Notes under the pieces: generated by a model
Seen by the model: the letters and a program-made list of their open reading frames with translations, nothing else
Databases searched by the model: none
What the model was told of the DNA's origin: nothing
In this document: positions 1 to 13,539 of the stretch, piece after piece
Layout of the letters: the number at the start of each line of letters is the position of its first letter
Position numbering within the stretch: position 1 is the stretch's first letter
DNA from: Pholis gunnellus
Taxonomy: Eukaryota > Chordata > Actinopteri > Perciformes > Pholidae
Direction of reading: 5' to 3'
Assembly: GCA_910591455.2 (NCBI GenBank)
Contig: OU342818.1
Span: 19,493,321-19,557,320 of the forward strand
Length of the DNA: 64,000 nt
Position numbers and translations under genes: made by a program

Positions 1-329
1 CTTACAAGCGATAAGCGGTTCTCAACAACACTGCAAGCAGCACTTCCAGGAGCCAAGCAAGTGGCTCGCTCTGATGGCCACACGCTCTGAATGGGCCACT
101 GCACTAGTTGTCAGAATGTAAATGCACAACAGGAGATCTAATGGTGTCTGGACATGGGCAATTTCAAGGTTTGAGACTTTCTCTGTCATACACAACCTCA
201 CCCCAACTGGTTTAAGTGATAAGCAGCATATGTTGATGATGTGTTTTGATGGTGGATAGCAGTTAATCTGGTGGACAATAAAGTTGTATTCTTTTCTAAT
301 ATTAATAGCTATTAAGTGACTCATTCCCA
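1..329. other. Unassigned edge sequence
   Basis: No coding or repeat feature was recognised. It precedes the LINE relic that starts near 330. Confidence 0.4.
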
Positions 330-1715
330 ACCCGGAGGGTGCAATCCACCATTTTCCGGCAGAGAACCATGGCCTCAGATTTGGAAGTACTGACTCTCAT
401 CCCGACCGCTTCACACTCGGCTGCAAACAGCCCCAGTGCGGTCTGAAGGTTACAATCTGAAGGAGCCAACAGAACCACATAATCTGCAAAGAGCAGAGAC
501 GCAATTCTGAGGTCCCCAAACCGGACACTCTCCTCCCCCCCGGCTGCGCCTTGAAATCCTGTCGATGAAAATCACAAACTGGATTGGCGACAAGGGACAA
601 CCCTGGCGGAGGCCAACACGCACTGGAAACGTGTTCAACTTTATGCCGATAATACGGACACAGCTCTCAACCAGCTACCCTGTATTCCCGCAGTACCCCC
701 CACAGAGTCAACCTCTCATGACCCCTCCAACAGACCTGCAAGGATAATGATCTGGTCCACTGTTCCACAGTCAGAACAGAATCCTCATTTCTTTCCAGCA
801 CCCTGGAATACATTTTTCCAGGGTAGGCTGAGCAGTACGATTCCAGGATAATTGGACCAAAACTGTCCGGTGCCCCTTTTTAAAATTGAGAACCACCACA
901 CCTGTTTGCCACTCCACAGGCATTGCCCCCAACCTCCATGCAACACTGAAGATGCCTGCAGCCAAGACAGTACAATAATGTCCAGAGCCTTCAGCATCTG
1001 AGGGCCAATCCATTGAGCCTTGCCGCTGGGGAGCTTGTTGACTACCTCAGCAACTTCTTCCAGGCATATGGATGGATCTTGCCCCGAGTTTTCAAACTTG
1101 GCTACTCCACGGAGGACATGTCGGTAAGGTTCAGGAGGTCCTCAAAGTGCTCTTTCCCCCCCCTCTACAATATCCCCAATCCGGGTCCGCAGTTCTCCTC
1201 CCCTGCTGAACACAGCCTGAGTCAAGTCCTGCTTTCCCTTTCTGAGTCGTCTAACGGTTGGCCAGAACTTCGTTGAGACCAACCGAAAGTCCTTTTCCAT
1301 AGTCTCCCAGAACTCCTCCCACACTCAGGTTTTTGCTTTGGCAACAGCCGCAGCTGCAGCTCATAATTGAGGCTTTTAACATTGCTGACTCGGATTCCAT
1401 GACCCTAGCCTCTCCCTGGATACACAAAGTTGGGAGTTGAAGACCTCGCAGACAGGGGCCTCAGCCAGACGGTCTCAGTTCACCCTCACTACACACTTAG
1501 GTACATTTAAGTCCCTTGGCAGAACTATAGGGTCCCCAGTTGGCGGCCTTTCCAGAACACCACCCAGAGACTCCAAGAAGGTTGGTTACTCCGAACTGCT
1601 CTTAGATTCATAAGCATAATCAACTGGTCTGGCCCATCCCCTGAGACAACTTTGCTTCGGGAGACCCTACCAGGAGCCGTTGTCCCTGACTACACAGCTC
1701 CAATTTGAGAAAATC
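330..1715 (-). pseudogene. Degraded non-LTR retrotransposon (LINE) with endonuclease and RT relics
   Basis: Several minus-strand frames read in order as parts of one LINE polyprotein. Near 1560-1500 is ESLGGVLE-like sequence from the endonuclease end. Near 1324-1142 is MWEEFWETMEKDFRLVSTKF, the linker before the RT. Near 1013-771 are VEWQTGVVV and an FKKG motif from the RT fingers. Near 638-450 are FPVRVGLRQGCPLSPI and IFIDRISRRS, RT palm sequence. Below 450 the expected active-site segment is degenerate, followed by a KSEAMVL-like block near 380-360. Frameshifts and deletions separate the blocks, so it cannot encode a working protein. The exact clade was not determined. Confidence 0.85.
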
Positions 1716-1959
1716 AGCATCGGCCGATGCCTGCACTCACAAGGCTGATTACAAATCAGGGCTGGGGCGATTCATCAAGGACTTCATAGATACAAAAACA
1801 TGTCTATTTGCATAACGTGCATCTGCAAGTTGCAAGAATGGCTGCGCCTGGAGACAGCATGCATGTCTCTGGCATACATTCCCCGGAGTCTTCCTTTGTT
1901 TTACAATAAAGTTTAATTGTGCAGTAATTACATAATTGAATCTATTTCTTTTTATTAAT

Positions 1960-2040
1960 TCTCTTGTTGCTTCACTTTGTTGTAAAGCACTTTGAACGAC
2001 TCCCCTTGCATGACAGGTGCTAAATTAATAAAGTTTAGAT
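1960..2040 (+). repeat. LINE/SINE 3' tail
   Basis: The TTGTAAAGCACTTTGAACG segment is followed by a GTGCTAAATTAATAAAG end. This has the form of the 3' tails of L2-type LINEs and their SINEs in fish (GTAAAGCACTTTGA, then GTGCTATATAAATAAA). Confidence 0.65.
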
Positions 2041-2049
2041 GCAGCTAAA

Positions 2050-4540
2050 ACCCTTACCCACAATCCTCTAATGTTTGGAAGCATTTCAGACAGAGACCAA
2101 ACTGTAAATCCTTTCAATTATTTCCCTTGCCCCACACTGAAAATGAAAAAAAATACATTTGATTATCTTAATTGCATATTACTCCAGTGATGAAATAAAT
2201 CCATGACATAACTTTTTAAAAGTTTTAAGTGACGTACTAAATATTGATTGTCCAGTTCAGGGAACATTTGTTTGTTTTCAGGAGATGATTGAATGATCAA
2301 ATATTCAAGTTTCAAATCAGACAAGTTTCTGATATTTATTTTGGACAGAATAATCATTAATCAGGAATTAAAAAAATATAATCTGTGTCAATGCTGGATC
2401 TCACGCTGCCTGTGAGAAAACAGTACGACTTAAATTCTTACATTTCAAAGCTCATTATATAACATGTACAATGTTTACTCCCTCACTGACAAAGTTAATG
2501 GAGAACAAACATAGCACAGCTAGTTAGCTAGTCAGCTGTTAGCAGCCAGCGCTTAGCAGAAGAAAGAAGCTTGAATAATAGCTATATGGGACACTGAATT
2601 TGATGGACTTACTGTTTAATAGACAACAAATGAGACAAGAATTACACCCCACCAGCTCATATTGGTCAACTGACCAGCGCCGCTGTCATTACACACTGCT
2701 GTGGCTATATATAGCTCTCGCACCTCCAATTCATCACGTTTCTGCAAACCATCAACCCAGTACCATCTCAATAATGGTTATTAATGAGCATGCCAACTTA
2801 GCATAGTTTACATTTCACTTTAATTTATTAAATCCAACAATATCATCATGCTATTTTCAACACTTTGTTGCTCAGGGCTTAGTCATCTTAAGTGTTTTTG
2901 TCCTTTTTTTGTCACTGGGTGTACGTGTGTTTATAAACCAGCCAAATTGTATTTTGTAGCAATGTACAAGCACCACAAAGTGGCAGTAGCTACTTTTGAG
3001 GTATCATATGGGAACACAGATTTTTCCATGCACGTTGCTGCAAATGTTTCACAATAAAAGCCTTAAGATATTAAGGGATTTTGTCCATCGAAATAGAGAC
3101 TGACTTTTAACTTGAAACAAAAACAGAAAGTTATGAGCTTGTATTAACAGCATGATGCAATAACAAACATTTAACCGGAAAACGGGAGCAGATCAGAAAT
3201 AAAGGAAGCTTCATACTAAAATATGACCAAATATACTTTTCAAAACAGAGGTAATCTGAAATAGAGGCCTGTATCTAATATATGCCTGCTACATAAAAAC
3301 CTCTCACTCCAATATTGCCAATGCCACAAAGAGGCGATGGAAATGTGTTTGTTCAATAAATAATGATGTAACGAGATCAAGAGATGAGCCGTTTGGTCCG
3401 ATTACATTGCACAACAGTTCTAAACATAGATGTTTAGCTACAGGAGTGGCTTAGAGGTTAAATTAAAGTTTAAACATACTAAAAGCAGCAAAGAACTGTC
3501 TGTAATTACTTAACTTCCCCCGATCAGAAGAATCAATCCATTCTGGCTTGACTGACAAATAACTCATGTGACTACGAGTGACAAACGAGTCACATAACTA
3601 GTAGTTTCACATGGGACACGAACAGCAGTGTCATATTATTCTGGTCATAATATAAATACACAACATACAAACACTAACTTAACACAAGGTCCCTCTTGAC
3701 AAAATTAATTTTCAGGTAGAGGTGGGGAGCTGGCAGCCATTTATAGGAACTCTTTAAATACTCTCCTGTCTCTGTTGGTGACTTCATATACTTTGAGCAG
3801 CAGAGTTTTGTTATCAGAGGAAATATTGTATTGCGATCTACAGACGTTCCAAGTCCAATGCTTACTTTATATTAGAGTTTTCAGAGCTGCTGTCTGAATA
3901 TGACAGAGTTTTGATACTGGGTAATATTCATGCTTGTTGTCCCTCAGAACCTCTCTCTACTGACTTCATTCATCTGATTGACTCATTTAGTCTTACACAG
4001 TCAGTCAAAGGGGCCTACACACTTAAAGACACACACTGGACTTGTTCTTTCATCTGTGTTTGGATTCCTTAGAGATAACATCATTATGTATCTGATCACC
4101 AACACCAACACTTTCAATTTGTTATACAACCACCTCATTGTATACTCTTGAGTTTTTAATTCAAACTCTGCAAATCAGTCTTTTTTTTTTTTTTGCATCT
4201 AGTCTTCAGGCTTGCACCACAGCTACACTGATATCACCAACTCTGATGAGTCAGAAATAAAAACTGTGCCTCTGTTCTGGATTGTATTGCTCTTTTAAAC
4301 TTAAGAAACACATAATCCAAATGTTTATGGCTTAATGAGCACAGTAGAGCAGAGCGAAAGTGGAGATCTGATAAACAACTGTCACCTCTTGACCATCTTA
4401 GAAATCTAATGCCTTTCAAGTAGCAGTTAAGAATGTAAGAATGGCTTTCTTTGCCAATTTCGTTGCAGACCATCACCACAACCCTCGGGCCAGAATCTGC
4501 CATTCAGTTCAATAAATTGTGTTGTTAGTCCTTCTTCACA
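2050..4540. other. Intergenic stretch, nothing recognised
   Basis: This is AT-rich sequence with only short open frames. It includes a (T)14 run near 4180. No gene, RNA or identifiable repeat could be supported. Confidence 0.4.
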
Positions 4541-4549
4541 TTCTGGACT

Positions 4550-6179
4550 TCAGTGCAGCCCTTATAAAGAACTTATTGTCATAATAAGATCACAGATCTC
4601 AGAGCTTATTTTGCTCAACCGGCTAAGGCTATCTCTGTTATACCCTCAGTTTTCTCTCATTTTGAGAAATATCTTTAATAAATGTGAACGAATCAGTACA
4701 AGCCATGAAATCAACAACTTGAACTCTAAAAAGGATTACATCTAAAGAGGTCTTCAGCACTGTGGGTACCCCCATTATTTCTATCGTAAATAGCTCATTA
4801 GTCACTGGACACTTTCCGCCAAGCTGTCATGCAATCCCTCTCCAATCAAAACCTTGGCCCTGTTGATCCAGCCACCTACAGGCCTATTTCTAAATTGCCA
4901 TTTTCATCAAAGGTTTTAGAGAAGAAAAAAATAAAGTTTATTAGTTAACCTTTTTAAATGACAAAAGACTTTCGTTTTACACACATTAGTCAGTGCAGAC
5001 AGCTCGTCTAAAACTGACTAATGACCCTCTTTTAAAAGCAGATGCGGCACTCTGTTCTATTTTCGGTCTTCTTGATATCAACGTGGCCTTTAACATCATG
5101 ACATTTTTTTCAACTGTCAGAGGGATTGGGTCAGTATCACAGGTGCTGTTTATAACTGGCACATCACTTGCGGAGTCCCACAAGGTTCTGTCCTGGGTCC
5201 AGTCCTCTTCTCACTGTACATGCTTCCATTGAGTCACATAATGCAAAAACACTAATGACCCCTGCTGTATTTGCCCACCATTCCTAACGACCCCAATAGC
5301 CTCATCCCACTGCATAATTGCCTTAATTAAATAAAAGACTCAAAACTACCCGCAGCTACACAATAACCAAACAGATGTTTTACTGATTGCTCTACTGAAG
5401 CACTTAAACACCAGCTGAGTTCCTTAGCTCCTTATACCACACATTCTGCTTGAAATGTGGGAGTCCTATTTGACCCAACCTTACTAATGGGTATCTGCAC
5501 ACTTAAATCCATGCAGAGTTATCAGCATAGATTTAAGTGTGCAGATACCCATTCCTGCCTCAGTCAAAAGCAACTTCCACGGCTACAACTGGTTCAGAGC
5601 TCTGCTGCCAGGCTTTTTAATGGGCATTTACAAAAGGGAACACATCACACCTGTCCTAACATCTTTGCACTGGTTCCCCTACATTTTAGAATCAGTTTTT
5701 AAATTGTACTACTCACTTTTAAGGCCCCAGAGTACATAGTGGTTCTCTTAACACCCGAGATCTGCTGGTCAGCTACTTCTTGCTGTTCCCGGGTCCAACT
5801 TTGTGACTCGAGGTATCAAGCATTTTCAGGTCTTCCAAGCTCTGGACTGCACTTCCTGTAGAGATACAATCATCTACATCTGTATCAACTTTATAACGTT
5901 TTTAGAAAAAAGCTTTTTTTTTAGGATGGCATTCTTAAAAAGGTCTAAATGAAATGTGTCTGTATAAGTGTGTTTATGTTCATGTGTGAGGTCAAACATA
6001 TGTATAGATACATTTTATATTCATGTATGTACATATTTATGTACTATTTTACTATTGTTATGTTCTGTGATGTCCTGCTTTAAGTTACCTTATTGTTTTT
6101 TATTATTGTCCTGTAAAGCATTTTGTAACAGTTGTTTGAAAAGTGCTATAAACATACATTTATTATTACTTCTGCCTAT

Positions 6180-6180
<1 letters not shown>
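4550..6180 (+). pseudogene. L2-type LINE relic (RT to 3' tail)
   Basis: Plus-strand frames read in order as an L2-like polyprotein. TYRPIS and LPFSSKVLEKK lie near 4876-4930. KLTNDPLLKADAALCS lies near 5010. [20 protein letters not shown], the conserved RT motif 4/5, lies near 5168-5227. GVLFDPTL lies near 5460, LQLVQSSAARL near 5595-5620, and REHITPVLTSLHW near 5637-5675. The 3' tail GTAAAGCATTTTGT followed by AAAGTGCTATAAA ends near 6160. Between motif blocks the YADD region is missing and frames shift. It carries a secondary inverted duplication at 5486-5553. Confidence 0.88.
5486..5553. repeat. Perfect 24-bp inverted repeat (hairpin) inside the LINE relic
   Basis: The arm at 5486-5509 (AATGGGTATCTGCACACTTA plus AATC) is exactly complementary in reverse to 5530-5553, with a 20-nt spacer. 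No mismatch was found across 24 bp. Confidence 0.92.

Positions 6181-6183
<3 letters not shown>

Positions 6184-6226
<43 letters not shown>
6184..6226. repeat. (TA)n microsatellite
   Basis: Uninterrupted TA dinucleotides for about 43 bp, immediately after the L2 tail. Confidence 0.97.
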
Positions 6227-6229
6227 TGC

Positions 6230-8148
6230 AAGAGTGTGTTTTTTTACAGCAAAAAGCCACACTGTGTCTGCAAATAAGGCAAGAGAGGAATGCTTTCAGA
6301 ACACAACTGTGTATATTCATAGTGAATATATTTATTTGACCACTCATTATGCACACTAATCAACATGACGGCTGCTCGTTCTACACCTCCTAAACATTTT
6401 AAATTGATTCTGCAGATTTAAACGTTATACTATAGAACAGCATTTAGGACTGATGAAAAAATCAAAGTGAAATTAATTGTATTGATTCAATATTATATGT
6501 GATGAATACCAATAGACTAATCCATTTTCTAATAAACAGAAGTAAAATGGACTTCAGCATCCAAAATGGGAACGTTACGGTTGGAAGGAACAAAACAAAT
6601 AACAACATACCCAACAGCAGGAACAGCAGCTAAGCTTCATTTTTTCCTCATGTCGAGTATATTTACACTATATGGAAAAACACCAAATTCACTTTCTATT
6701 TATGCAGCGTTTTGAACGTGGCCTTAACATTTCCTCGATTGTGGAATCTAACGATTTAGAAAATGATCACACTCGGCTCAAATAATCGTAATCAGGTGAT
6801 CATGTAATAATTGCAACAGGCCTGGAAACAGGCATGCGTAGTTTTCAGAATATTTACTTTTTTAAAGCATAATTTTCAGATGGATCATTTCTGCAAGCAT
6901 CATCAAACATTGGATTTCATCTCTAGATGTTTTGGATCCTTTTTTAGCAACACCGACATGAGGAGTCATCAACCAGTAAGAAAGAAAGCATTGGCCATGC
7001 AGGTGCTTTGGACTCAAACGCATCTTCCCTCTGCCTGCATTCTACGTCGTTCTTCAGACGTCTGCAACACGGTGAAGCACTAAAGCTAGCAATTACATCA
7101 TTTAGCAATATTTAAAACATTTTCTTTCACAGACTGTTGCGCTGATGGTTGTATAATAATATATTAAAGCTAAAAAAAAAAAAAAGAAAAGGTATTTTGG
7201 CAATCCAGGCGATATAACTGGTTTATAATATTAATACAAATACAAATAATAATAATGGCATACAAACATGTTGTCAAGTATTTACTGGTCAATATAAACT
7301 GATTTGGGAAAGGACATTCGTGTTGCTGTGTATTTCTACTCTAATCCATTAATTGTACAATCTTAATGAAATAAACAAAAAGATTTGCCTATATGCCTTT
7401 TAATCTTACAGTGTTCACATATTAGAAATGTATCTCCTCCAAAAACAAACAATTTAAACCATGATATTTATTTGTCTTTATTCTGAGCGGTTATCAAATC
7501 TCAGCAAAACCTTCTCACAGGATCCTCTGGCTTGGATCTACACGTACTGAGCTCCTTATAAACCATCATGTTCATATTTCATTCTCTGTGTCATTTCATT
7601 AAATACTGACAATTGTTACACTCGAATATTTAAAAATCTGTTTTGTTTATTTTCAAACATAACATGTGTAGTCTGACACTCAATGAAACTATTAATGAAC
7701 TACAATACATTACAATTCTAAAGAGGTTGCTATTCTCAACATTTTTTTTATATATATTTTCCATTTTTGCTTAATTGTAAAGCCAGAAGTGCTAAAGAAT
7801 GGCACAAAATTTTAGCTTTCTGCAGTTTTAGTCCAAAATAAAATGTGCATTGGCCTTTAAAAACTGCTGAACTGACTGTCCTTCATAAAAAATATATTTT
7901 GACAAATTACAAAAGGTTTTCTTTTCTTGTTCATTCTTTATTTATTGGTGTGTTTCTCTGCACCAGAGGTAGTACTTTTCCAACAGTCCTGCATTACGTA
8001 TATTTAGTATTTTCTATTGATTGGTGTCAGCTAATATGATCCATCACTACCTTGGCATGCAAACAAGCTCTTGTCCTACTCTGCATTCACACTTAAGAGT
8101 ATAAATACTGCACTCATGTTTACAAATGCAGACTTATTCTGGCATTAC

Positions 8149-8150
<2 letters not shown>
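6230..8150. other. Intergenic stretch, nothing recognised
   Basis: This is AT-rich unique-looking sequence with short homopolymer runs (for example an A-run near 7170). No gene or repeat family was identified. Confidence 0.4.

Positions 8151-8238
<88 letters not shown>
8151..8238. repeat. (GT)44 microsatellite
   Basis: 88 bp of uninterrupted GT dinucleotides. Confidence 0.98.
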
Positions 8239-8239
<1 letters not shown>

Positions 8240-9724
8240 TCTCTTCTGTTGCTGTGTAGGGAGCATCAGGGGTTAAAAGGCTAAACGGCATGGATCATTG
8301 TTCTCGGTGAAAGGCTCCTTTGACGAACCCCACAGGGACGAGTCCACATACACACACTGACAAAAGGCAGCAGCACTCTGGATCCTATTAACAACCACAC
8401 GGACGGGGACGGAGGGCGTGTGTGTGTGTGTAAATGCAAATAAAAGCAGCCCACCGGTAGGCCCATTGCGTTTAAATGGATGCCACTTGCCAGTCATTTT
8501 ACAGCAGGTGCCCTGATCACACACACTAGTCTCACAAAAACACACACGCTGTCCAGACGCAAGTCACAAAATGTCCTCCACAGCTTGCAGATGATATCTC
8601 AAAGGGACAGGCGGCAATTTTTCTGATTTGCTGGAATCGTTCAGTGTGAAGCCGATGCACACAGACACCAACGCTGCATGTGACATCTCCCAATAGATTC
8701 AAAGAGGTGCCATTTTCTTTTGCCCGTCTTTGTTTGCGGCAGGGATACATTTGACCAGGACATGCAACATGACAGTGGAGGGGAGGAGAGACAGCAGAAG
8801 GCGAGATTAGTGGAAACGCAGAGAGAGGGAGTGATGTTCCACCTCATCTACTCCCACTCATGCATCGCATGAAACACCCTGACTCTTCCTCTTCTCTCTT
8901 CATCACGATGCAGACACACACTTCATCACAATTCAGCCACAAAACCTTAGTGGGTAAATAGAACAGCAGGTGCCCACCATCTTAGGCTGGTATCTCTCCT
9001 ATGAAAGGCGGAGCTAAGGGCATGTGAATAACATTCTCATGCATGGTAGATATACTCTTTTTCTATCACTTTATCAAAATACTGTGATGTAGTAAAGGCT
9101 CTGGAGACTCGCTTTATGGATAAATAACAACGTCTACATCGGCCTCATGCACTCATTTTAAATACAGCATGGATCATCTCTGACAGTATACTCACGTATA
9201 TCATCCTACTCTAAAAGAACTCTGTATGCCATGTGGTAGGTCTGGACGAAAACACCTCAGCACCCACATGCAATAGATCTTTAAAGACAAGATGGCATTC
9301 ATCAGCAAAGGGGCCGTAATATAGAGACTCATTTTTCAAATTAGGGGAATTTTCCTTTGGTATGTTCGCAAGATGATTATAACTATTTGTAAATACGTCC
9401 ACATTTTTGTATTGAGCTCTTCTTTCTATGTACAGCCTCTGCTGCTCATTTTAAACAGACATAAATAAAAACAGACGTATAAAAGGCAGTGAAATGTGAA
9501 ATGTGAGGTTGAGTGAAAGTGAGAGATGAAGGATGAAGGGTGTGTGATTTTGTGTAGGGGGGGGGGGCATATTGTGGCGTTGGTTTGTCGGAGGGTGCAG
9601 CGTGGGCACCGTGTTGTTATTCAGCTACTCTGCAGGCAGGACACGCCTTCTCTGGGCTCTGTGGTTCTGCTGCAGCACCCTTCATGGCATTACATCACCG
9701 AGTTAGAGAGCAGCCCACAAACCT
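8239..9724. other. Intergenic stretch, possible conserved non-coding sequence
   Basis: No protein family was seen. The segment around 8430-8760 is complex, repeat-free sequence and contains an octamer ATGCAAAT near 8434. It resembles the composition of conserved non-coding sequence, but conservation cannot be judged from one sequence. A run of G lies near 9557-9567. Confidence 0.3.
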
Positions 9725-9733
9725 ACACACACA

Positions 9734-9772
<39 letters not shown>
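9725..9772. repeat. (CA)n microsatellite with one interruption
   Basis: A CA-rich tract of about 48 bp with an AAA interruption near 9736. Confidence 0.95.
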
Positions 9773-9774
<2 letters not shown>

Positions 9775-10299
9775 CCAGCATACACCACAAAATGATATAC
9801 ACACCGTAAAATGATACACACCACACTGACTGTACACACATGCACAATGACTGCAAACACACAAAATATATTACACAACCATAGGGCGGATGTACACCTC
9901 TCCATCACTACACCACAGTCCACCAGAGAACACACCCACAAACACCTCGCCACCAGCAGCAGGTCAGACAACATCACGTTGTGGCATTGACTTCTGAATT
10001 ATGACTGATTAATTTCTGCTGATGGACCAGTTAGAGTATTGTGAAAAAATATGAAAAGCCAAACGCTATAAATGATTTCATGCCTGTGCTTTTGTAGGCC
10101 TGGATAAATCTGAAATATTTACAAAGGAGGGAGAATTATTTCCTTTTCCATTTAATTTATATTTGAACATCTTATTTAGAAGGATGTCTCTAAAGACGGC
10201 ACAACAGATATTTTCGATACGGAAAAGAAAACATTCATGGTCCAGCAATGTCACACACTATTCCACTTTAAAGAATAAAAAAGCGAAAAAGAGCAGGGA

Positions 10300-13050
10300 G
10301 TGAGACACACCGTCTGAACGCAGAAAAACGACTGAATTAAAGAAAAGAGCATTCTCCAAAATCCTGCGTAATATTTGACTCTCCCCGCCCAGAGGGATTA
10401 GTGTTACCTTGAGAGCCCTTGGCTTTTTGCGCCCGATTTGTCAGCGCAGTTAATCGGCTGCCAACCAGAACAAAAAAGCAGGACAGCCAAATTACCCAAA
10501 ACAGCCTCCACCCTACCCGAACAACCCCCACCCAACACCCGAAATAGGGAGTGGGGGGGACGGGACGAGAAGGAACATTAATTCGAGAGAGGGGTTCATG
10601 TTTCGCCAAAAATACGCACCGTCCATGTCGAAGACATGACACTCGAAGAGGATCATTAGAAGTATTTTGCGTGTAAAATAGCAAATCTAATTTTCATAGC
10701 TGATCACACATTTACAATCATATTTAATCTAGCCTGATTTATTTTACCTCCAAGCAATGCAGTAAAAAGTATTTTTTATAGGACGGTAAAATAATAAATA
10801 TAATTGTTTGTACCAATTGAAGGCACAACTTGTTTTCTTTCTCGGAACATATGACATGAAAGTGTTTTCGTTTGTAAATGATTATCTGAACAGGTGCTGA
10901 AGCACCTTTGGGCCCTTTGCGGGGAAAAGAGACGCATTCTCTGGGTGGGTCACGCCCGTTATGAAGCCTGTTTTGAAAAAAGCCTGATTAGGAATTCCCT
11001 CTGCATAAATGCACAAGATTCATCTAATCCTACGAACTCCTAAAATCCTACACGTCGAAATATGTGCTGCAGCGAGGAGAAAAAATAGAATTTCCTTGTG
11101 AATTAGCACAAATGCAGCCTCTGTTCCATCAGTTGAAATGGTCGCTTTTTTTTTACACCGTGTGTAGGTATTCCATTAAAAAGGCGTGAGACAGACAGGA
11201 GGCCCGCACACCGTGCGGCTCATTTAGAGGCAGGTGGTGATTCTATGGCGCACTGCATAAGGCCTCGCGTTTCCTGCAATGGAAAGGACCCGATCTGCTG
11301 TATTATGAGACATCGTGCATTCGTCGCAGTAAAGCGTAAATGAAAAACGAAAAATGCAGTACTCAATTAAATATGAAGTCCCGAATGGGTTGGAGGCTGA
11401 TCTAAATCGCAGGCCCAGACTGGCTTTATAAATGCGGATGGATGAGGGGAATAGAGCTCAACGTGCAGCATTAAATGCAGTTTATTGGAGGCAGAGCAGT
11501 CCCATTCCAGCCACCCTCCCTGCGGACCCGCGACGCCATTCGATCCACCGGGGAAATGAAATAACCAAAATCATCATAATCATGCTTTCCTTAAAAAAAA
11601 TTAAAAATGTACCCAGACTCAATCATTCGAAGGACACCTTTAAACAAAATACTAAATACTACTTCGGTTTAATTTTTTCGATGTTTCGAGGCCATTTTAA
11701 TATGAAGCGTTCGTGTTTAAAATATTGATTTTAGACCTTAACGTTTAGTTTGATGGAGTTTCGGAAATGTGACACCCGTTCGATCAATCTGTAAAAACAG
11801 CAGGCTGCAGCTGGATTTTTGGAATCCAGACACATGAGAGGAAGAGGGATAATGGAGGAATGTGAGGGTTATTAGCCTACACGGTGAGGAAGTGAGCAGC
11901 CTGCTGCTACGTGCGGTCCATCTCCGTTCACACAGAAGGTCACGTATCAAACGGCATGTCATACTGCTCCAATTTCACCCAAATATGCATCTCTATTTAA
12001 AGAGTGCGTTGGCCGTGTTTGCTGTGCGCTGCGTGTCATGGTGCATTTGTTTGACATTTGAACATGAAGCTGTAGACGAGAACAATGCGTGGACATTGGA
12101 CACCTGGCGTTCGTGACATTTATTATTCATCATCTAAAAACAAGGTGAAGGAAATCTGCTTCGTGGTTTTAGTCTTTTTTTTCAGGGTTGATGCTCTTCC
12201 TATTTGATACAAACGCGTGGTTAAAACACCGCGTGGTGGTATGTGCAAGATAAAATAGAAATGGAAATAAAATGGATCATTCATATAGAAAACACCGCCT
12301 CAGGGAGGGGAGAGGACGTGTGTAATTCTAAACCCGCCTGCCACGGTGCCTCTGTTCCAGGGGATTCAGAGGCCAACATCGCAGATATTCCCATTAAGAA
12401 TCCCTCAAAAGCCGATTTTCCTTCAAGGAGACTCACACCTGCTTCAGCTCCGCCATATTCACCGTTCCGTTGCGCACAAACTGGAAAAGTCCTGTTAAAG
12501 TGTCAAGTTGCGCGACACCCGTGCGTCAAGAGAGGAAACCTGCCTTTATTCTGCCTCATATTTTCGGTGGCACCTGCTCCCGTTTCACTACATTTAACGC
12601 CCACGGGGTTTGCACGCGGACCAGCAACATGAACAGGTTAGGGTAAAAGACGACGCTACTGACCTTAGTTAAGCATTTCGCAAAGAGTATCCAACTGTTA
12701 AAATCCAGCTGTAAAACTCCTCACCCCGTAGTTATTAAAATCCAGGATCCCGTTTAAAGCAGCAATGTTTCCGTTGCTGGCAGGGCGGTGAGCACGAGGC
12801 GGTACCGGGCTGGGTTTATTGCTCCTCACAGGTGCGTCGACCACGGTGCATCACACGCTCAAAGGCGGCTGTAAGCTCCGTGCGACTCACAGCGGCTGCC
12901 GGCAAGAGGCGCACGCACGCACACACACACACACACGCGCCACTCGGGTCCGCCCTCTACTCAGCATACGACATTTAAAGGCGTACAGGCTCGTAGCAGA
13001 GCATACGCACGCGCGCACGCACGCGCGCACACACACACACACGTGACTAT
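10300..13050. other. Repeat-poor, CpG-richer segment; possible regulatory region
   Basis: Compared with its neighbours, this 2.7 kb has more CpG dinucleotides (for example around 11180-11330, 12230-12620 and 12780-13040), no recognisable transposon and no convincing reading frame. It ends in CA/CG tracts at 12911-12941 and 13005-13044. In human, NRXN3 lies downstream of ADCK1. If that order holds here, a neurexin 5' end or enhancers could lie in this part of the window. This is inference only. Confidence 0.3.
12911..13044. repeat. Two alternating CA/CG purine-pyrimidine tracts
   Basis: 12911-12941 and 13005-13044 are mixed (CA)/(CG) dinucleotide runs, separated by 63 bp of unique sequence. 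Confidence 0.9.
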
Positions 13051-13214
13051 TTCAGTGCACATTAGGCTCTTATGAAACGGAAGGTCCCATGATGTGCGCA
13101 GAGAGGGTCAGTTTATCACGGAGGCGTGTGAGAGTTTATTTCAGCCCTAGAAATAAGAAATCAACATGGAACCATGAAACCAAAAGGTCAACTGTGGGAG
13201 GATCATCAGAAAGG

Positions 13215-13530
13215 TAAAGATGGGCAAAGCAGCTGCCATTCTGAAAGCTGACTCAATAGCAACCTCTGAGGTTCTAGTGGGAAGCAATCCCAACTGAATG
13301 GTAGACGGGCTTATTGGTCACCATTCCTAAAAGAGGAAACCTCAGTGAGCGTAACAACTGGAGAGGCATAATGCTATTGTCCAGTCCCAGGACGGGACAC
13401 AATCAGACCTGGGCGAGCTGTTTAGGAAGAAGCAAACTGGAAGGACGAATCATGCACTGACCAGACACAGAATCATTGTGGAACGGTGTATTAAGCAAAA
13501 AGCCACTGTTTACAATGATTATGGAGGACA
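13215..13530 (+). pseudogene. LINE reverse-transcriptase relic
   Basis: Frame pieces read KAAAILKADSIATSEVL, then in another frame IPKRGNLSERNNWRGIMLLS, then LGELFRKKQ and RIIVER. This is the order of a LINE RT fingers domain (an IPKKGNL-like block, NWRGI, KEQAGFR and IIEQ in typical members). At least two frameshifts and several stops are present. The piece ends near an AT-rich tract at 13540. Confidence 0.85.
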
Positions 13531-13539
13531 GACGCTGCA

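Noticed and set aside
10337..10684. 115-codon minus-strand ORF as a neurexin exon
   Set aside because: It shows no laminin-G/LNS or EGF motif and no signal peptide expected for a neurexin first exon.
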